Shown piece after piece: positions 1-6,920 of a stretch of DNA of 64,000 nt. The translations under genes and the position numbers were made by a program. The stretch comes from Defluviicoccus sp. Its GTDB lineage: Bacteria > Pseudomonadota > Alphaproteobacteria > MPNO01. The number at the start of each line of letters is the position of its first letter. Position 1 is the first letter of the stretch. Location: positions 1 through 64,000 of the forward strand of contig JAJDVM010000217.1 of NCBI GenBank assembly GCA_022826125.1, written 5' to 3'. Under the pieces are notes generated by a model. It was given only the letters and a program-made list of their open reading frames with translations, was not told where the DNA came from and made no database searches.

Positions 1-212
1 AGATCTCACCGATCGCCCGCTGACCGGGTCCGCCACCTGGCTCGGCATCATGGTGGGAACGCCGGTTGTCGGGGACGATCGCGGCGACCGGCTGGTCGGG
101 ACGGCGGCGCTGAACTACGGCATGCCGACCGGCGGGCTCGACGTCGGGTTCAGCGGCATCAAGAACATCGACCGCGGGACGGCTCATTCGACGGAGGCGA
201 TGCTCTTCACCG
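1..212 (+). pseudogene. TbpB-like protein, 5' fragment cut by insertion element
   Basis: The window opens inside a reading frame (frame 2, first codon at base 2) that reads ...TWLGIMVGTP...GTAALNYG...STEAMLFTG and then hits a TAG inside the insertion element. Removing the element and one copy of its 8-bp target duplication joins this frame exactly to the fragment at 3328-3484, giving ...MLFTGLEVGPDG...GGFYGPGHAEAGGIFEQSDIVGAFG. That tail is typical of the C-terminal barrel of transferrin-binding protein B-like lipoproteins (family knowledge). The true start lies left of the window. The gene is probably inactive in this isolate because the last 50 or so residues are separated from the rest. 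Confidence 0.75.
205..212 (+). repeat. 8-bp target site duplication, left copy
   Basis: The sequence CTTCACCG lies directly outside the left inverted repeat and is repeated directly outside the right one at 3328-3335. An 8-bp duplication is the usual length for IS1595-family transposition. Confidence 0.9.
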
Positions 213-237
213 GGGGATTATAGCGAATAGTCACATT
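213..237 (+). repeat. Left terminal inverted repeat of the IS
   Basis: The 25 bases GGGGATTATAGCGAATAGTC(ACATT) match the reverse complement of 3303-3327 without mismatch. The match ends abruptly at base 238, which fixes the repeat length. Confidence 0.93.
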
Positions 238-244
238 CCGGCAA

Positions 245-427
245 TCAGTCCGCGCCCTCGCGCCGGACGTTGAAGGGCCGGAAGAACGCCCGCCGAATCG
301 TCTTCAACGATGCCCCCGGCATGTCGTGTTCCTTCTCCCGCTCCGCCTTCGGCGGCTGGTAACTCTGATCGGGGAGCGTGATCGTCCGGGGCTTGCGGAG
401 CTTCCCCCGTCTCGCCTTCGCCGTCAT
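245..427 (-). CDS. 60-residue passenger protein of the IS, unknown function
   Basis: This short ORF starts MTAKARRGKLRKPRTITL and ends FFRPFNVRREGAD. It is very basic at its N-terminus and has no recognisable domain. Its ATG overlaps the TGA of the methyltransferase-HNH gene as ATGA, the same coupling used at the other two junctions in the element, which is the main reason to treat it as a real gene rather than part of the longer 245-700 ORF. It stops only about 8 bases from the left inverted repeat. It could be a nucleic-acid-binding accessory factor, but nothing in the sequence proves that. I did not recognise a family. Confidence 0.6.
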   Translation of the reverse strand: MTAKARRGKLRKPRTITLPDQSYQPPKAEREKEHDMPGASLKTIRRAFFRPFNVRREGAD

Positions 428-1833
428 TGCGTCGCCCTCCATTCGGCCATGGTCTTCCCGCCCTTGCTCCGGTTGCAGCCGGAGCAAAGCAGTTGAAGGT
501 TGTCGGGATGATCGGTTCCGCCGCGCGAGCGGGGCAGCATGTGGTCGACGTCCATCACCCGGAACGGGAAATGCGTCTCGCACCCGGCGCACACGCCTTC
601 CTGTTCGCCGTAGAGGCGATGCCGGTGCGTCCGGTAGTTGGGAAGGTCGCCGAGGTCGGTGCGCGCCGGCGGGGCCGTCAGGGCCAGCGCGCCGCCCCAC
701 GGCATGGACCCCCGGTCGCCCGCGATCCGGTCATCAACGAGTTTCACCGCCAGCGCGGATAGATCGATTCCGACCCAGCGCCGGGACAGCCGATCCGCCG
801 CCACCAACGCCGTTGCGCAGCCGCAAAACGGGTCCAGAATCATGTCATCCGGTTTCGTGCTGGCGAGGATCACCCGCTCCAACAGCGCCAGCGGCTTTTG
901 CGTAGGAAACCCTGTCCGTTCCTTGGCCTGGGAGTTCACTGGCGGAATGTCGGTCCACACGTCCGGCGGGACCTGGCCGGGATTCGCGTGGAGATACCGC
1001 TTCAAGCGCGGCGTGCCGTTCGCCGTGAAAACGATCATGTCGGCGGCATCAAGCATATCGAGCCGCGCGAGGATGCTTTCCTCGGCGAGATAGTCGGGGA
1101 TGATGTTCTCGGCGATCCAAGCCGCGTAATCGCCGGTTTTCGGCACGCTCCAACACCGCCCTATGTCGGTCGGGTTCCAGCCCCGCCACGGTTGTCCGGC
1201 CTCGCCCTCGGTCGTCTTTGGGCCGGTCAAATCCGTGTCCTGATAGCGGCCACGATTGTCGGTTCGGCGATATTTCGCAGCATTCGATTCCGAAAGCGGA
1301 ACCCTTACCCCCCCCCGCTCTATGTCGGAGCCGTAGAACAGCAGCCGGTCGCCGGTGCGCCCGAACCGGCCCGCGTCGTTGTGGTTTCCGATCCGTTTCC
1401 AGACGATTTCGTTGCGGAACGCGGCCACGCCGAACACCGCGTCCATCAGCGCCCGGAGCCAATGCCCGGCGGCATCGTCGCAATGCAGATAAATTGAGCC
1501 GTCCGCTTTGAGGACCCGGCGCATTTCCAAGAGCCGGACGGCCATCATGATGAGATAGGACTGCATGGACTTGCCGTGCGCCTGCCGCGCGGCCTCGATC
1601 ACCGAATAGGCCGCCGGGTGGCGGTCGGCCAGCTCGCCGTGTTCGTGAACGTCCACGTCCGATAGCGTCCAAGTGTCCTTGAACGCCGCGCCCGCCGCTT
1701 CCGAGCCGATGGGAGCCGCGTAGTCTCGATTGCTGTTGAACGGCGTGAGGTCGATACAGGCATCGTTCATGCCGCGCATGACGGGGAGATTGTCGCCCGT
1801 CCAGACCGTGCCGGACGCGAAATTGGCGCTCAT
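424..1833 (-). CDS. DNA methyltransferase (N4/N6, beta-class order) fused to HNH domain, IS passenger
   Basis: The 469-residue protein has the layout of a site-specific N4-cytosine/N6-adenine methyltransferase: target-side motif near residues 28-36 (PFNSNRDY) and the SAM-binding motif DPFCGC at 334-339. The C-terminus (about 414-461) is an HNH domain with CxxC, DVDH, DNLQLLC and a second CxxC, so methylase and putative nuclease share one chain. Relatives normally read DLIYLDPPFNSNRDY at the catalytic motif IV; here it is DLTPFNSNRDY, so about four residues including the catalytic DP are missing. Methyl transfer may therefore be lost. The start is set by the ATGA overlap with the upstream gene; the longer ORF start at 1911 lies inside that gene and lacks support. 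Confidence 0.85.
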   Translation of the reverse strand: MSANFASGTVWTGDNLPVMRGMNDACIDLTPFNSNRDYAAPIGSEAAGAAFKDTWTLSDVDVHEHGELADRHPAAYSVIEAARQAHGKSMQSYLIMMAVRLLEMRRVLKADGSIYLHCDDAAGHWLRALMDAVFGVAAFRNEIVWKRIGNHNDAGRFGRTGDRLLFYGSDIERGGVRVPLSESNAAKYRRTDNRGRYQDTDLTGPKTTEGEAGQPWRGWNPTDIGRCWSVPKTGDYAAWIAENIIPDYLAEESILARLDMLDAADMIVFTANGTPRLKRYLHANPGQVPPDVWTDIPPVNSQAKERTGFPTQKPLALLERVILASTKPDDMILDPFCGCATALVAADRLSRRWVGIDLSALAVKLVDDRIAGDRGSMPWGGALALTAPPARTDLGDLPNYRTHRHRLYGEQEGVCAGCETHFPFRVMDVDHMLPRSRGGTDHPDNLQLLCSGCNRSKGGKTMAEWRATQ

Positions 1834-2258
1834 TCGAAGAACAGTTTGCCGAGCGATCCGCGCCGGAGTTCCAGCGTGGAAATGCTCATTTCGTCCAACG
1901 TGATCGAGCATCGGAGTTGATTGTGATCCCAGCCGAGGATGACTTCGCCAATCGGCTGTTCGGAGTAGAGCGCGCGGCCCCCACCGTTCCGATAGTGGAG
2001 CGACACGGAAACCGACGATTCGCCGCTCGGCTTGAACGACACGAAAGCATCGGCCTCGGTCGCCCCTTTGAGTCGCCGGAACACGCGGAGGAACGCGGCC
2101 TCATCCTCGGACGAAAGGGAGAACGACTTGTCCGGCTCAAACTGCTTATTGGCCTCGATCACGTCCCGACAGATTTCGGCGCGGAGCTTGCGAAGGAAGC
2201 CGGACGGCGTGCACTCGGCACGGACCCGAACCCAGTTGTCCTCGGCCGCGCCCGTCAT
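1830..2258 (-). CDS. 142-residue passenger protein of the IS, unknown function
   Basis: The ORF starts with an ATG that overlaps the transposase TGA and ends with a TGA that overlaps the methyltransferase ATG. The product (MTGAAEDNWVRVRAECTP...) is a mixed-charge soluble protein with no signal peptide or membrane segment. A region rich in beta-type residues (SVSVSLHYRNGGGRALYSE) is visible in the second half. I do not recognise a family. Its position between transposase and methyltransferase-HNH, with translational coupling on both sides, suggests it acts with the methyltransferase or with transposition. Confidence 0.7.
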   Translation of the reverse strand: MTGAAEDNWVRVRAECTPSGFLRKLRAEICRDVIEANKQFEPDKSFSLSSEDEAAFLRVFRRLKGATEADAFVSFKPSGESSVSVSLHYRNGGGRALYSEQPIGEVILGWDHNQLRCSITLDEMSISTLELRRGSLGKLFFE

Positions 2259-3244
2259 GACCGGGCTCCGCTCGACAGGCCGTTGTCGGCGATCAGTTCC
2301 CGATACCGCAGCCGCTTGCCCTGCATCCCCGAGACGATCCCGGCCATTTGGTCGACGGTATCGGCTTCGCGGTCATTGTGCCGTCCGGCGAATTCCGTGA
2401 CATAGCGATCGAGGTGCTTGGGGCTGAACTTGTGATAGATGCCATGCTGCCCGCGCTTGAACATCGACCACAGTGCCTCAATCCCGTTGGTATGGGCATC
2501 GCCGCGGACGTATTCGGAAGCCGAGTGATTGACTGATTCGTGATCGAACCATGGATCGAGCGCGTTGTAGACGGCGGCATCGTCGGTATACGCCTTCGCG
2601 CCGATCCGGGTTTTCTCCGCGACGAACCCGGCGACGTGCGGCGTGTCCGTCCGGGTGACATGACGGGCCGCGACCTTGTTCGTCGCGCGGTCTTTCACGC
2701 CGACCACGGCTTCCATGTCCACCGCGCCGCGCCCGGTCGCCGCCTTGCGTTCCGCGTTGCTCTTGTTCTTCCGCTTCCCGCCCACGTAAGTCTCGTCTGC
2801 CTCGACTGGCCCGGCGAACGGCCCGGTCTCGGCTTCCATCGCCAGCCGCAGCCGGTGCAGCATGAACCATGCCGCTTTCTGACTGATCCCCAATTCGCGA
2901 TGCAGCCGCATGGACGAGACGCCCTTGATATTCGTCGTGAACAGGTAAATCCCGACCGCCCATGCCCGGTATTTCAGGTTCGACCCTTCCATCACCGTGC
3001 CGGTCTTGATCGAGAACATGGTCTTGCTTTTGCCGGTCATGCAGTCGCGGCAGCGGTGCGTCATCGTCCGATGCTTGATCCCGGACTGGACGTTCACCGA
3101 TCCGCATTTCGGGCAATGCGGGCCGTCCGGCCAACGCTGCGACGCGATCCAGTCCCGCGCCGTGTCTTCATCGCGGAACATGTCGGCGACCTCCATGAAG
3201 GTCAGTCCCTTGCGATGCGATTTTCCGGGTGCCTTGCGAGCCAT
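2255..3244 (-). CDS. IS1595-family (ISXO2-like) transposase
   Basis: The 329-residue protein begins with an IS1595-type zinc ribbon at about residues 43-70 (CPKCGSVNVQSG...CRDC). The ISXO2-like DDE-type catalytic domain follows, with EADETYVGGKRK as the first acidic motif, AYTDDAAVYNAL as the second, and HTNGIEALWSMFKRG as the conserved C-terminal Asn/Glu/Lys motif. These are all the parts expected of an active enzyme that cuts and joins the element ends. The ATG at 3244 is chosen because AAGGGGA lies just upstream; the ORF-track start at 3250 is a TTG touching that ribosome site. It is the first gene of the element's operon. Confidence 0.93.
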   Translation of the reverse strand: MARKAPGKSHRKGLTFMEVADMFRDEDTARDWIASQRWPDGPHCPKCGSVNVQSGIKHRTMTHRCRDCMTGKSKTMFSIKTGTVMEGSNLKYRAWAVGIYLFTTNIKGVSSMRLHRELGISQKAAWFMLHRLRLAMEAETGPFAGPVEADETYVGGKRKNKSNAERKAATGRGAVDMEAVVGVKDRATNKVAARHVTRTDTPHVAGFVAEKTRIGAKAYTDDAAVYNALDPWFDHESVNHSASEYVRGDAHTNGIEALWSMFKRGQHGIYHKFSPKHLDRYVTEFAGRHNDREADTVDQMAGIVSGMQGKRLRYRELIADNGLSSGARS

Positions 3245-3267
3245 CTTCAATCCCCTTGTGTGACTAT

Positions 3268-3296
3268 AAGATAGGGATTGCCGGGCCGGAGTTCAA
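3268..3296 (-). promoter_or_regulatory. Putative sigma70-type promoter of the transposase operon
   Basis: On the minus strand TTGAAC and TATCTT are separated by exactly 17 bases, about 25 bases upstream of the transposase ATG. It is close to the TTGACA-N17-TATAAT consensus and is the only such pair I see between the right end and the gene. Confidence 0.5.
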
Positions 3297-3302
3297 GCGA
3301 AA

Positions 3303-3327
3303 AATGTGACTATTCGCTATAATCCCC
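3303..3327 (-). repeat. Right terminal inverted repeat of the IS
   Basis: This is the reverse complement of 213-237 over all 25 bases. It is followed at once by the target duplication CTTCACCG. Confidence 0.93.
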
Positions 3328-3335
3328 CTTCACCG
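3328..3335 (+). repeat. 8-bp target site duplication, right copy
   Basis: CTTCACCG matches 205-212 and abuts the right inverted repeat. Deleting the element plus one copy restores one open frame. Confidence 0.9.
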
Positions 3336-3484
3336 GCCTCGAGGTCGGCCCGGACGGGACGTTCTCGCGGGGCCAGTCGGGCGCGCGTATCCAGGGCGGC
3401 TTCTACGGTCCGGGCCACGCCGAGGCGGGGGGCATCTTCGAGCAGTCCGACATCGTCGGCGCCTTCGGCGCGAAGAAGCTGTGA
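3328..3484 (+). pseudogene. TbpB-like protein, 3' fragment cut by insertion element
   Basis: Read in the frame continued from 1-212, this stretch encodes TGLEVGPDGTFSRGQSGARIQGGFYGPGHAEAGGIFEQSDIVGAFGAKKL and stops with TGA. The segment with FYGP...AGGIFE...VGAFGA is the familiar closing strand pattern of TbpB-like or solute-binding barrel domains. It has no start of its own and is separated from the upstream part by the 3.1-kb element. Confidence 0.75.
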
Positions 3485-3503
3485 GCCAAAGACGGGAGCC
3501 CGT

Positions 3504-3743
3504 CTACTTCCGGAACGGGCTCTCGTCCTTCTTCTGAGCGATCCGCTTCAGCGTCTCGTTGAACCGGCCTTCGTCCTCCTCGCAGTCGAGCTCGCGCGCG
3601 ACGCTGACTTGGGTGAGCTTCCGCGCCTTGCGCAGCTCGCGCGGCGCCATCTCCTCGGCGATGAGCTCCGCGGCGCGGTCCTCGATTTTGCGGCGCCTTG
3701 CGGGGTTGAGGTCCGCCATCATGTCCTTCAGGCTCACGGTCAT
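3504..3743 (-). CDS. XRE-type antitoxin-like protein, probably truncated or chimeric
   Basis: The first 45 or so residues (MTVSLKDMMADLNPARRRKIEDRAAELIAEEM..RELRKARKLTQ) match the opening of HigA-like XRE antitoxins. Family members continue through a full helix-turn-helix and are around 100 residues. Here, straight after KLTQ, the sequence becomes VARELDCEEDEGRFNETLKRIAQKK, a pattern I associate with the end of unrelated small proteins. The simplest reading is an in-frame deletion that removed the recognition helix and fused two genes. The residues encoded just upstream on the same strand (LIRKADERFDRHLVRLAGKGGSR) could be the tail of a partner gene, but no intact toxin is present. Confidence 0.5.
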   Translation of the reverse strand: MTVSLKDMMADLNPARRRKIEDRAAELIAEEMAPRELRKARKLTQVSVARELDCEEDEGRFNETLKRIAQKKDESPFRK

Positions 3744-4233
3744 CGCGACCCTCCTTTCCCGGCGAGCCGGACGAGGTGTCGGTCGAAGCGCTCGTCGGCC
3801 TTGCGGATGAGCGTCCGGTTACAAACACGCTTCGGAATAGACCCGGCTCACGATCTCTGCGTACTGACCAGCGACCCGGAAATCGCAGCGGCCACCCTTG
3901 TGCAGCCGGGGGACCACACCCGTGTCCATCAGGGTATGTCAGAACTGGACCTCACGACCCGAGTCGCGCAGCCGTTCGACGTCGATCCCCTTGAGGGGAG
4001 GGCGGAAGCGAGCAGGCGTTTGAGGCTGGGGGTCGGGGTTTGTCCGGGAACCAGACATACGTCCCCGCGTGGCGTTCAGGACCGGTCAAGGCTGCGGTGA
4101 CCCAGCGCACTCTCACCGCGTATCGGACCCACGCTTCACCTGCGATTTTCCGACGGTATCGTTCAGCCGCTTCTTTACTCCTACTCCACGTCGCCGAAAC
4201 TCCAGTTTCCGGCAATTTAGCTCGAACGACCGC
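3744..4233. other. Stretch without a supported gene
   Basis: Short ORFs occur here on both strands (for example 3952-4215 minus), but none has a recognisable family, good ribosome site or neighbour coupling. The base composition is slightly less GC-rich than the flanking genes. It may hold remnants of deleted genes between the XRE fragment and the restriction-modification genes. Confidence 0.5.
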
Positions 4234-5322
4234 TCAGAATATACTGGCGGTTCGGTTGTCCGTTTCTCTTCCCGCGTCGGTTTCGGTCCGACGTATGAGA
4301 GCAGGCCGCCGCCTGCCGCCGTCTTCGGGAAGCGGCGCGGACTTGCGCTCGTCGCTGCCGTTCCAGAGCAAGCCGGGATGTGCAACACGGTAATACCCTT
4401 CATCTCTCTTCGACGTTCTTGGTTTCGGCGGCTCCCTTTCCGTCTCGAACCGTCCCTTCGCGCCTTGGAGGTATTTCTCGACGAGCTCTACGCATATCCA
4501 CTTGCGGCCGAGACGCTCGGCAACCTCGCCGGTGACGCAACTCCCGCCGAAGGGGTCGAAAACCATGTCTTCCGGGTCGGTCAGCATACGGATGAAATAC
4601 TCAGGCAAGGCGGCGGGGAAGCGGGCCGGATGTGCCTTGATACCTTTCTCCTTGCAGTAGCGCAGGTAACCGCTGTTGCTCTCCGTATTGGGTATGGCGA
4701 TCAGGTTCGGAGGAATGGAGGCCCCGTTATCGATGGCGAACTTCTCGCTGATGTCATGCCCCGACGGCCTTAGCTTCGCCCTGTAGCCATTGCTCAGGAG
4801 CGTCTTCATGCTCTCGCTGTAGGGTTGAAGGACGCGTCGGTTGCTCGCGCGTGGCCACGGCGTTTTGGATAACCACCACACGGTGTTGATTCCGTCCTTC
4901 ACGCGGATGCGACGGATGTTCACCCATTCGGCCGGTGCCGGCAGTTTCGACGGATTCCACCAGTAGAATTCCTGGGCGAGGTGAAAGCCGTATTCCTCGC
5001 ACAACATGATCAGGAGCTTAAAGTGATAGAGGCTGCGTTCCGGAAGGCCCGGCTTCCATGCGCCGCCGAGGTCGATCACGAGGCTGCCGTCGTCTTTCAG
5101 GATGCGGTGGAACTGCTCCGCGAAATCCCTGAACCATTCGAGATAGGCGTCTTCCTGTTCATTCCCATAGTCCTTCTTGCGTGTCAGCGCGAAAGGAGGA
5201 CTCGTCATGATGAGGTCGACGGACGCCGTTCCGGTCCGCTCCATCACGTCCAAGCTGTCAGCGTGGTGGATGCACCCGAGAGGGGTTCGGTGATAAACGG
5301 TCGGCAGTTGGCCGTTCGTCAT
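4234..5322 (-). CDS. Site-specific DNA methyltransferase (beta class, SPPF motif) of a restriction-modification pair
   Basis: The 362-residue protein carries the catalytic motif TSPPF at residues 40-44 and the SAM-binding motif DPFGGS at 256-261, the order typical of beta-class enzymes. An S/T-PP-F/Y motif is most common in N4-cytosine methyltransferases, so m4C is the first guess, though some N6-adenine enzymes share it. GHADSLD-like text near the N-terminus (CIHHADSLDVM) also fits. It lies 13 bases behind an Mrr-like nuclease gene on the same strand, so it is probably the protective half of a type II system. The C-terminal 50 residues are charged and low in structure. Confidence 0.9.
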   Translation of the reverse strand: MTNGQLPTVYHRTPLGCIHHADSLDVMERTGTASVDLIMTSPPFALTRKKDYGNEQEDAYLEWFRDFAEQFHRILKDDGSLVIDLGGAWKPGLPERSLYHFKLLIMLCEEYGFHLAQEFYWWNPSKLPAPAEWVNIRRIRVKDGINTVWWLSKTPWPRASNRRVLQPYSESMKTLLSNGYRAKLRPSGHDISEKFAIDNGASIPPNLIAIPNTESNSGYLRYCKEKGIKAHPARFPAALPEYFIRMLTDPEDMVFDPFGGSCVTGEVAERLGRKWICVELVEKYLQGAKGRFETEREPPKPRTSKRDEGYYRVAHPGLLWNGSDERKSAPLPEDGGRRRPALIRRTETDAGRETDNRTASIF

Positions 5323-5335
5323 TGTCCTGTCTTCC

Positions 5336-6733
5336 CTAGAGTTCGAGCTTCTTGAGTTTCATCGCGTGACGGGCCTCGCGGTCGAAGGCACGCAAAATCG
5401 CGGCGGGACGCTCGCCGATGGATTTCAGGTCGCTCCCATCGAGCATGATCACGGCCAGGTTTGAATCCGCCATGATCCTATTGGCGTAGCGGCGCGCTTC
5501 GCTGCCGATCTGGCCAGTTGTGACGACGACAATGACGTTGCTTTTCAGGACATGCGTCAGCCCCACTTCCTTTGCCACGTCGTCGAGCGAGACGCGGGCG
5601 GTATTCTTGCACTGCACCTGCCAGCGGGAGAAAACAAGGCGGGCATTCTCGAAAATCAGGTCGACCTCCGCGCCTCCCGTCTGATTCGCCCGCAATCGGG
5701 TTGCGATGAAGGTCATGTCGAGTAGGCGCATGATCTTGAAGGCGAGGGCTTCGAGCGCCAGTCCCGCCTTGTGGCGATCCTTGCTCTTCATTTCTTTCAG
5801 GATGGCGGAAAGCGGCGTGCGCAACAGTGCCAGAAGCTTGGGATCCGTCTGTCCTTTGAGTTGCTCGATGAGGGGATCGACCACATCGGCGACCAGCTTG
5901 GACGTCGGGGAAACCAGGAAAGGTTTGGCACCGCGACCCGAGGTGGTCTTTGTGGCGGTGATATAGCCGGCGTCTTGCAGAGCGTGGAGCACAAGCTTCG
6001 GCAGGCTCTTTTCGGGGAACCTCACGCCATAGGTCGCTGCGGCGAGCCTGGCAATTTCGTTTGTGGGCTGGGGCTTCGTCGTCCCCGTGTTGGCGAGCGC
6101 TCGCAGGAACGCGCGTTGCTCCGGCGTAAAGTCGGCCAGCACCTCGAACTCGTCAGGACCGAGCCCGAGAATGTCTTCGATTTTGTGAGGATCGACCTGC
6201 CAGCGCTTGCCGACGAAGACGCCTGCCTTGGCAAGCCAGAGGCGCATCATGCTCGGGTGTTTCCCGCCCGACGGGTAGTGGACGCCGCGTGCGGCGAGCC
6301 CCTCGCGCAGCGTGGTAAGATTGACCCGCTCGCCTGCTGCCGCCATGTCCTGGATGCAGCGCACTAGTGTCATGCCGTGCAGGTTCAGGAGAATGTGCTT
6401 TGCAAGCTGGCGGTAAAGGGTGGCTTCGTCGTCCTTCGAAGCAAGAAGTTCTCGTCCGAAGTCGGTAAGGGCGGCGTCGCGGTCGATGATGCCGTAGGCG
6501 ATCATCCCCAGCTTCGTGTTGTTGGCGAGTTTGTTCCGGTTGTAATCGTCGGTCTCGTGTTTCTCGAAAAAACCGGCCCGCACGGCTTGCTCGAAAGCGT
6601 GCCAGTCGCCGCCGTGAGTGTCGGCCAATTCCAAAACCGCCGTAAGCTCGATCTGCGAGGGCGAAAACTCGCTGCCGAAGGGAAGGTCGCTCTTCTTGCT
6701 CACTCTTTTCCCATCCAACGGTTCGTTCGACAC
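5336..6733 (-). CDS. Type II restriction endonuclease with Mrr-like PD-(D/E)XK domain
   Basis: The 465-residue protein ends in a PD-(D/E)XK nuclease domain: GLALEALAF (helix Glu, residue 328), GGAEVDLIF with the catalytic Asp near 358, and WQVQCKN with the QxK lysine near 376. The N-terminal two thirds are helical and probably bind the target site. It lies just upstream of, and co-oriented with, the methyltransferase gene. The ORF-track start is a GTG at 6733 with a weak ribosome site; a second GTG at 6703, preceded by GGGAAAAGA, is also possible and would remove ten residues. A promoter overlapping an SOS-type box lies about 100 bases upstream. Confidence 0.85.
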   Translation of the reverse strand: MSNEPLDGKRVSKKSDLPFGSEFSPSQIELTAVLELADTHGGDWHAFEQAVRAGFFEKHETDDYNRNKLANNTKLGMIAYGIIDRDAALTDFGRELLASKDDEATLYRQLAKHILLNLHGMTLVRCIQDMAAAGERVNLTTLREGLAARGVHYPSGGKHPSMMRLWLAKAGVFVGKRWQVDPHKIEDILGLGPDEFEVLADFTPEQRAFLRALANTGTTKPQPTNEIARLAAATYGVRFPEKSLPKLVLHALQDAGYITATKTTSGRGAKPFLVSPTSKLVADVVDPLIEQLKGQTDPKLLALLRTPLSAILKEMKSKDRHKAGLALEALAFKIMRLLDMTFIATRLRANQTGGAEVDLIFENARLVFSRWQVQCKNTARVSLDDVAKEVGLTHVLKSNVIVVVTTGQIGSEARRYANRIMADSNLAVIMLDGSDLKSIGERPAAILRAFDREARHAMKLKKLEL

Positions 6734-6821
6734 GTGGAGCGTTAGCCTTGGCGTGCCCCGCTACAGGTCCCAAGGCGGCGCTCATCCACCCTATAGCCGG
6801 TTCTCACCACAACCCGAACGA

Positions 6822-6836
6822 GAACATTTAGGGAAC
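6822..6836 (-). promoter_or_regulatory. Candidate LexA (SOS) box upstream of the restriction endonuclease gene
   Basis: The minus strand reads GTTCCCTAAATGTTC, that is GTTC-N7-GTTC, the known LexA site of alphaproteobacteria. It sits immediately downstream of a candidate -10 element, where bound repressor would block the start of transcription. Confidence 0.5.
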
Positions 6837-6865
6837 ATTCTGCCGCTTTGCGTCTCTACTGTAAA
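6837..6865 (-). promoter_or_regulatory. Putative promoter of the restriction-modification operon
   Basis: On the minus strand TTTACA and CAGAAT are spaced by 17 bases in an AT-richer stretch upstream of 6733. The pair matches 5 of 6 and 4 of 6 consensus positions. Confidence 0.4.
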
Positions 6866-6920
6866 CCCTGTTTTCTTCAACCGATTCGCTTGTCTTGCCG
6901 GTCACATCGCTAGCAGGCCT

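Larger units (their letters stand above)
213..3327. mobile_element. IS1595-family element with passenger operon (3115 bp)
   Basis: The element is bounded by 25-bp perfect inverted repeats (GGGGATTATAGCGAATAGTC...) and flanked by an 8-bp direct duplication, so both ends are defined to the base. It encodes an ISXO2-type transposase and, downstream on the same strand, three passenger genes: an unknown protein, a methyltransferase-HNH fusion and a 60-residue protein. Every junction in this four-gene chain is an ATGA stop/start overlap. Passenger genes are known in some IS1595 subgroups. The ends match perfectly and the duplication is intact, so insertion looks recent and the element may still be mobile. 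It interrupts a TbpB-like gene. Confidence 0.93.

Noticed and set aside
3318-3323. TATAAT inside the right IS repeat as an outward promoter
   Set aside because: A -10 match is present in each repeat, but no -35 lies 16-18 bases upstream of it, so an outward promoter is not supported.
3952-4215. 87-residue minus-strand ORF near the XRE fragment
   Set aside because: No family, no clear ribosome site and the C-terminal half reads a repetitive GC-rich stretch.
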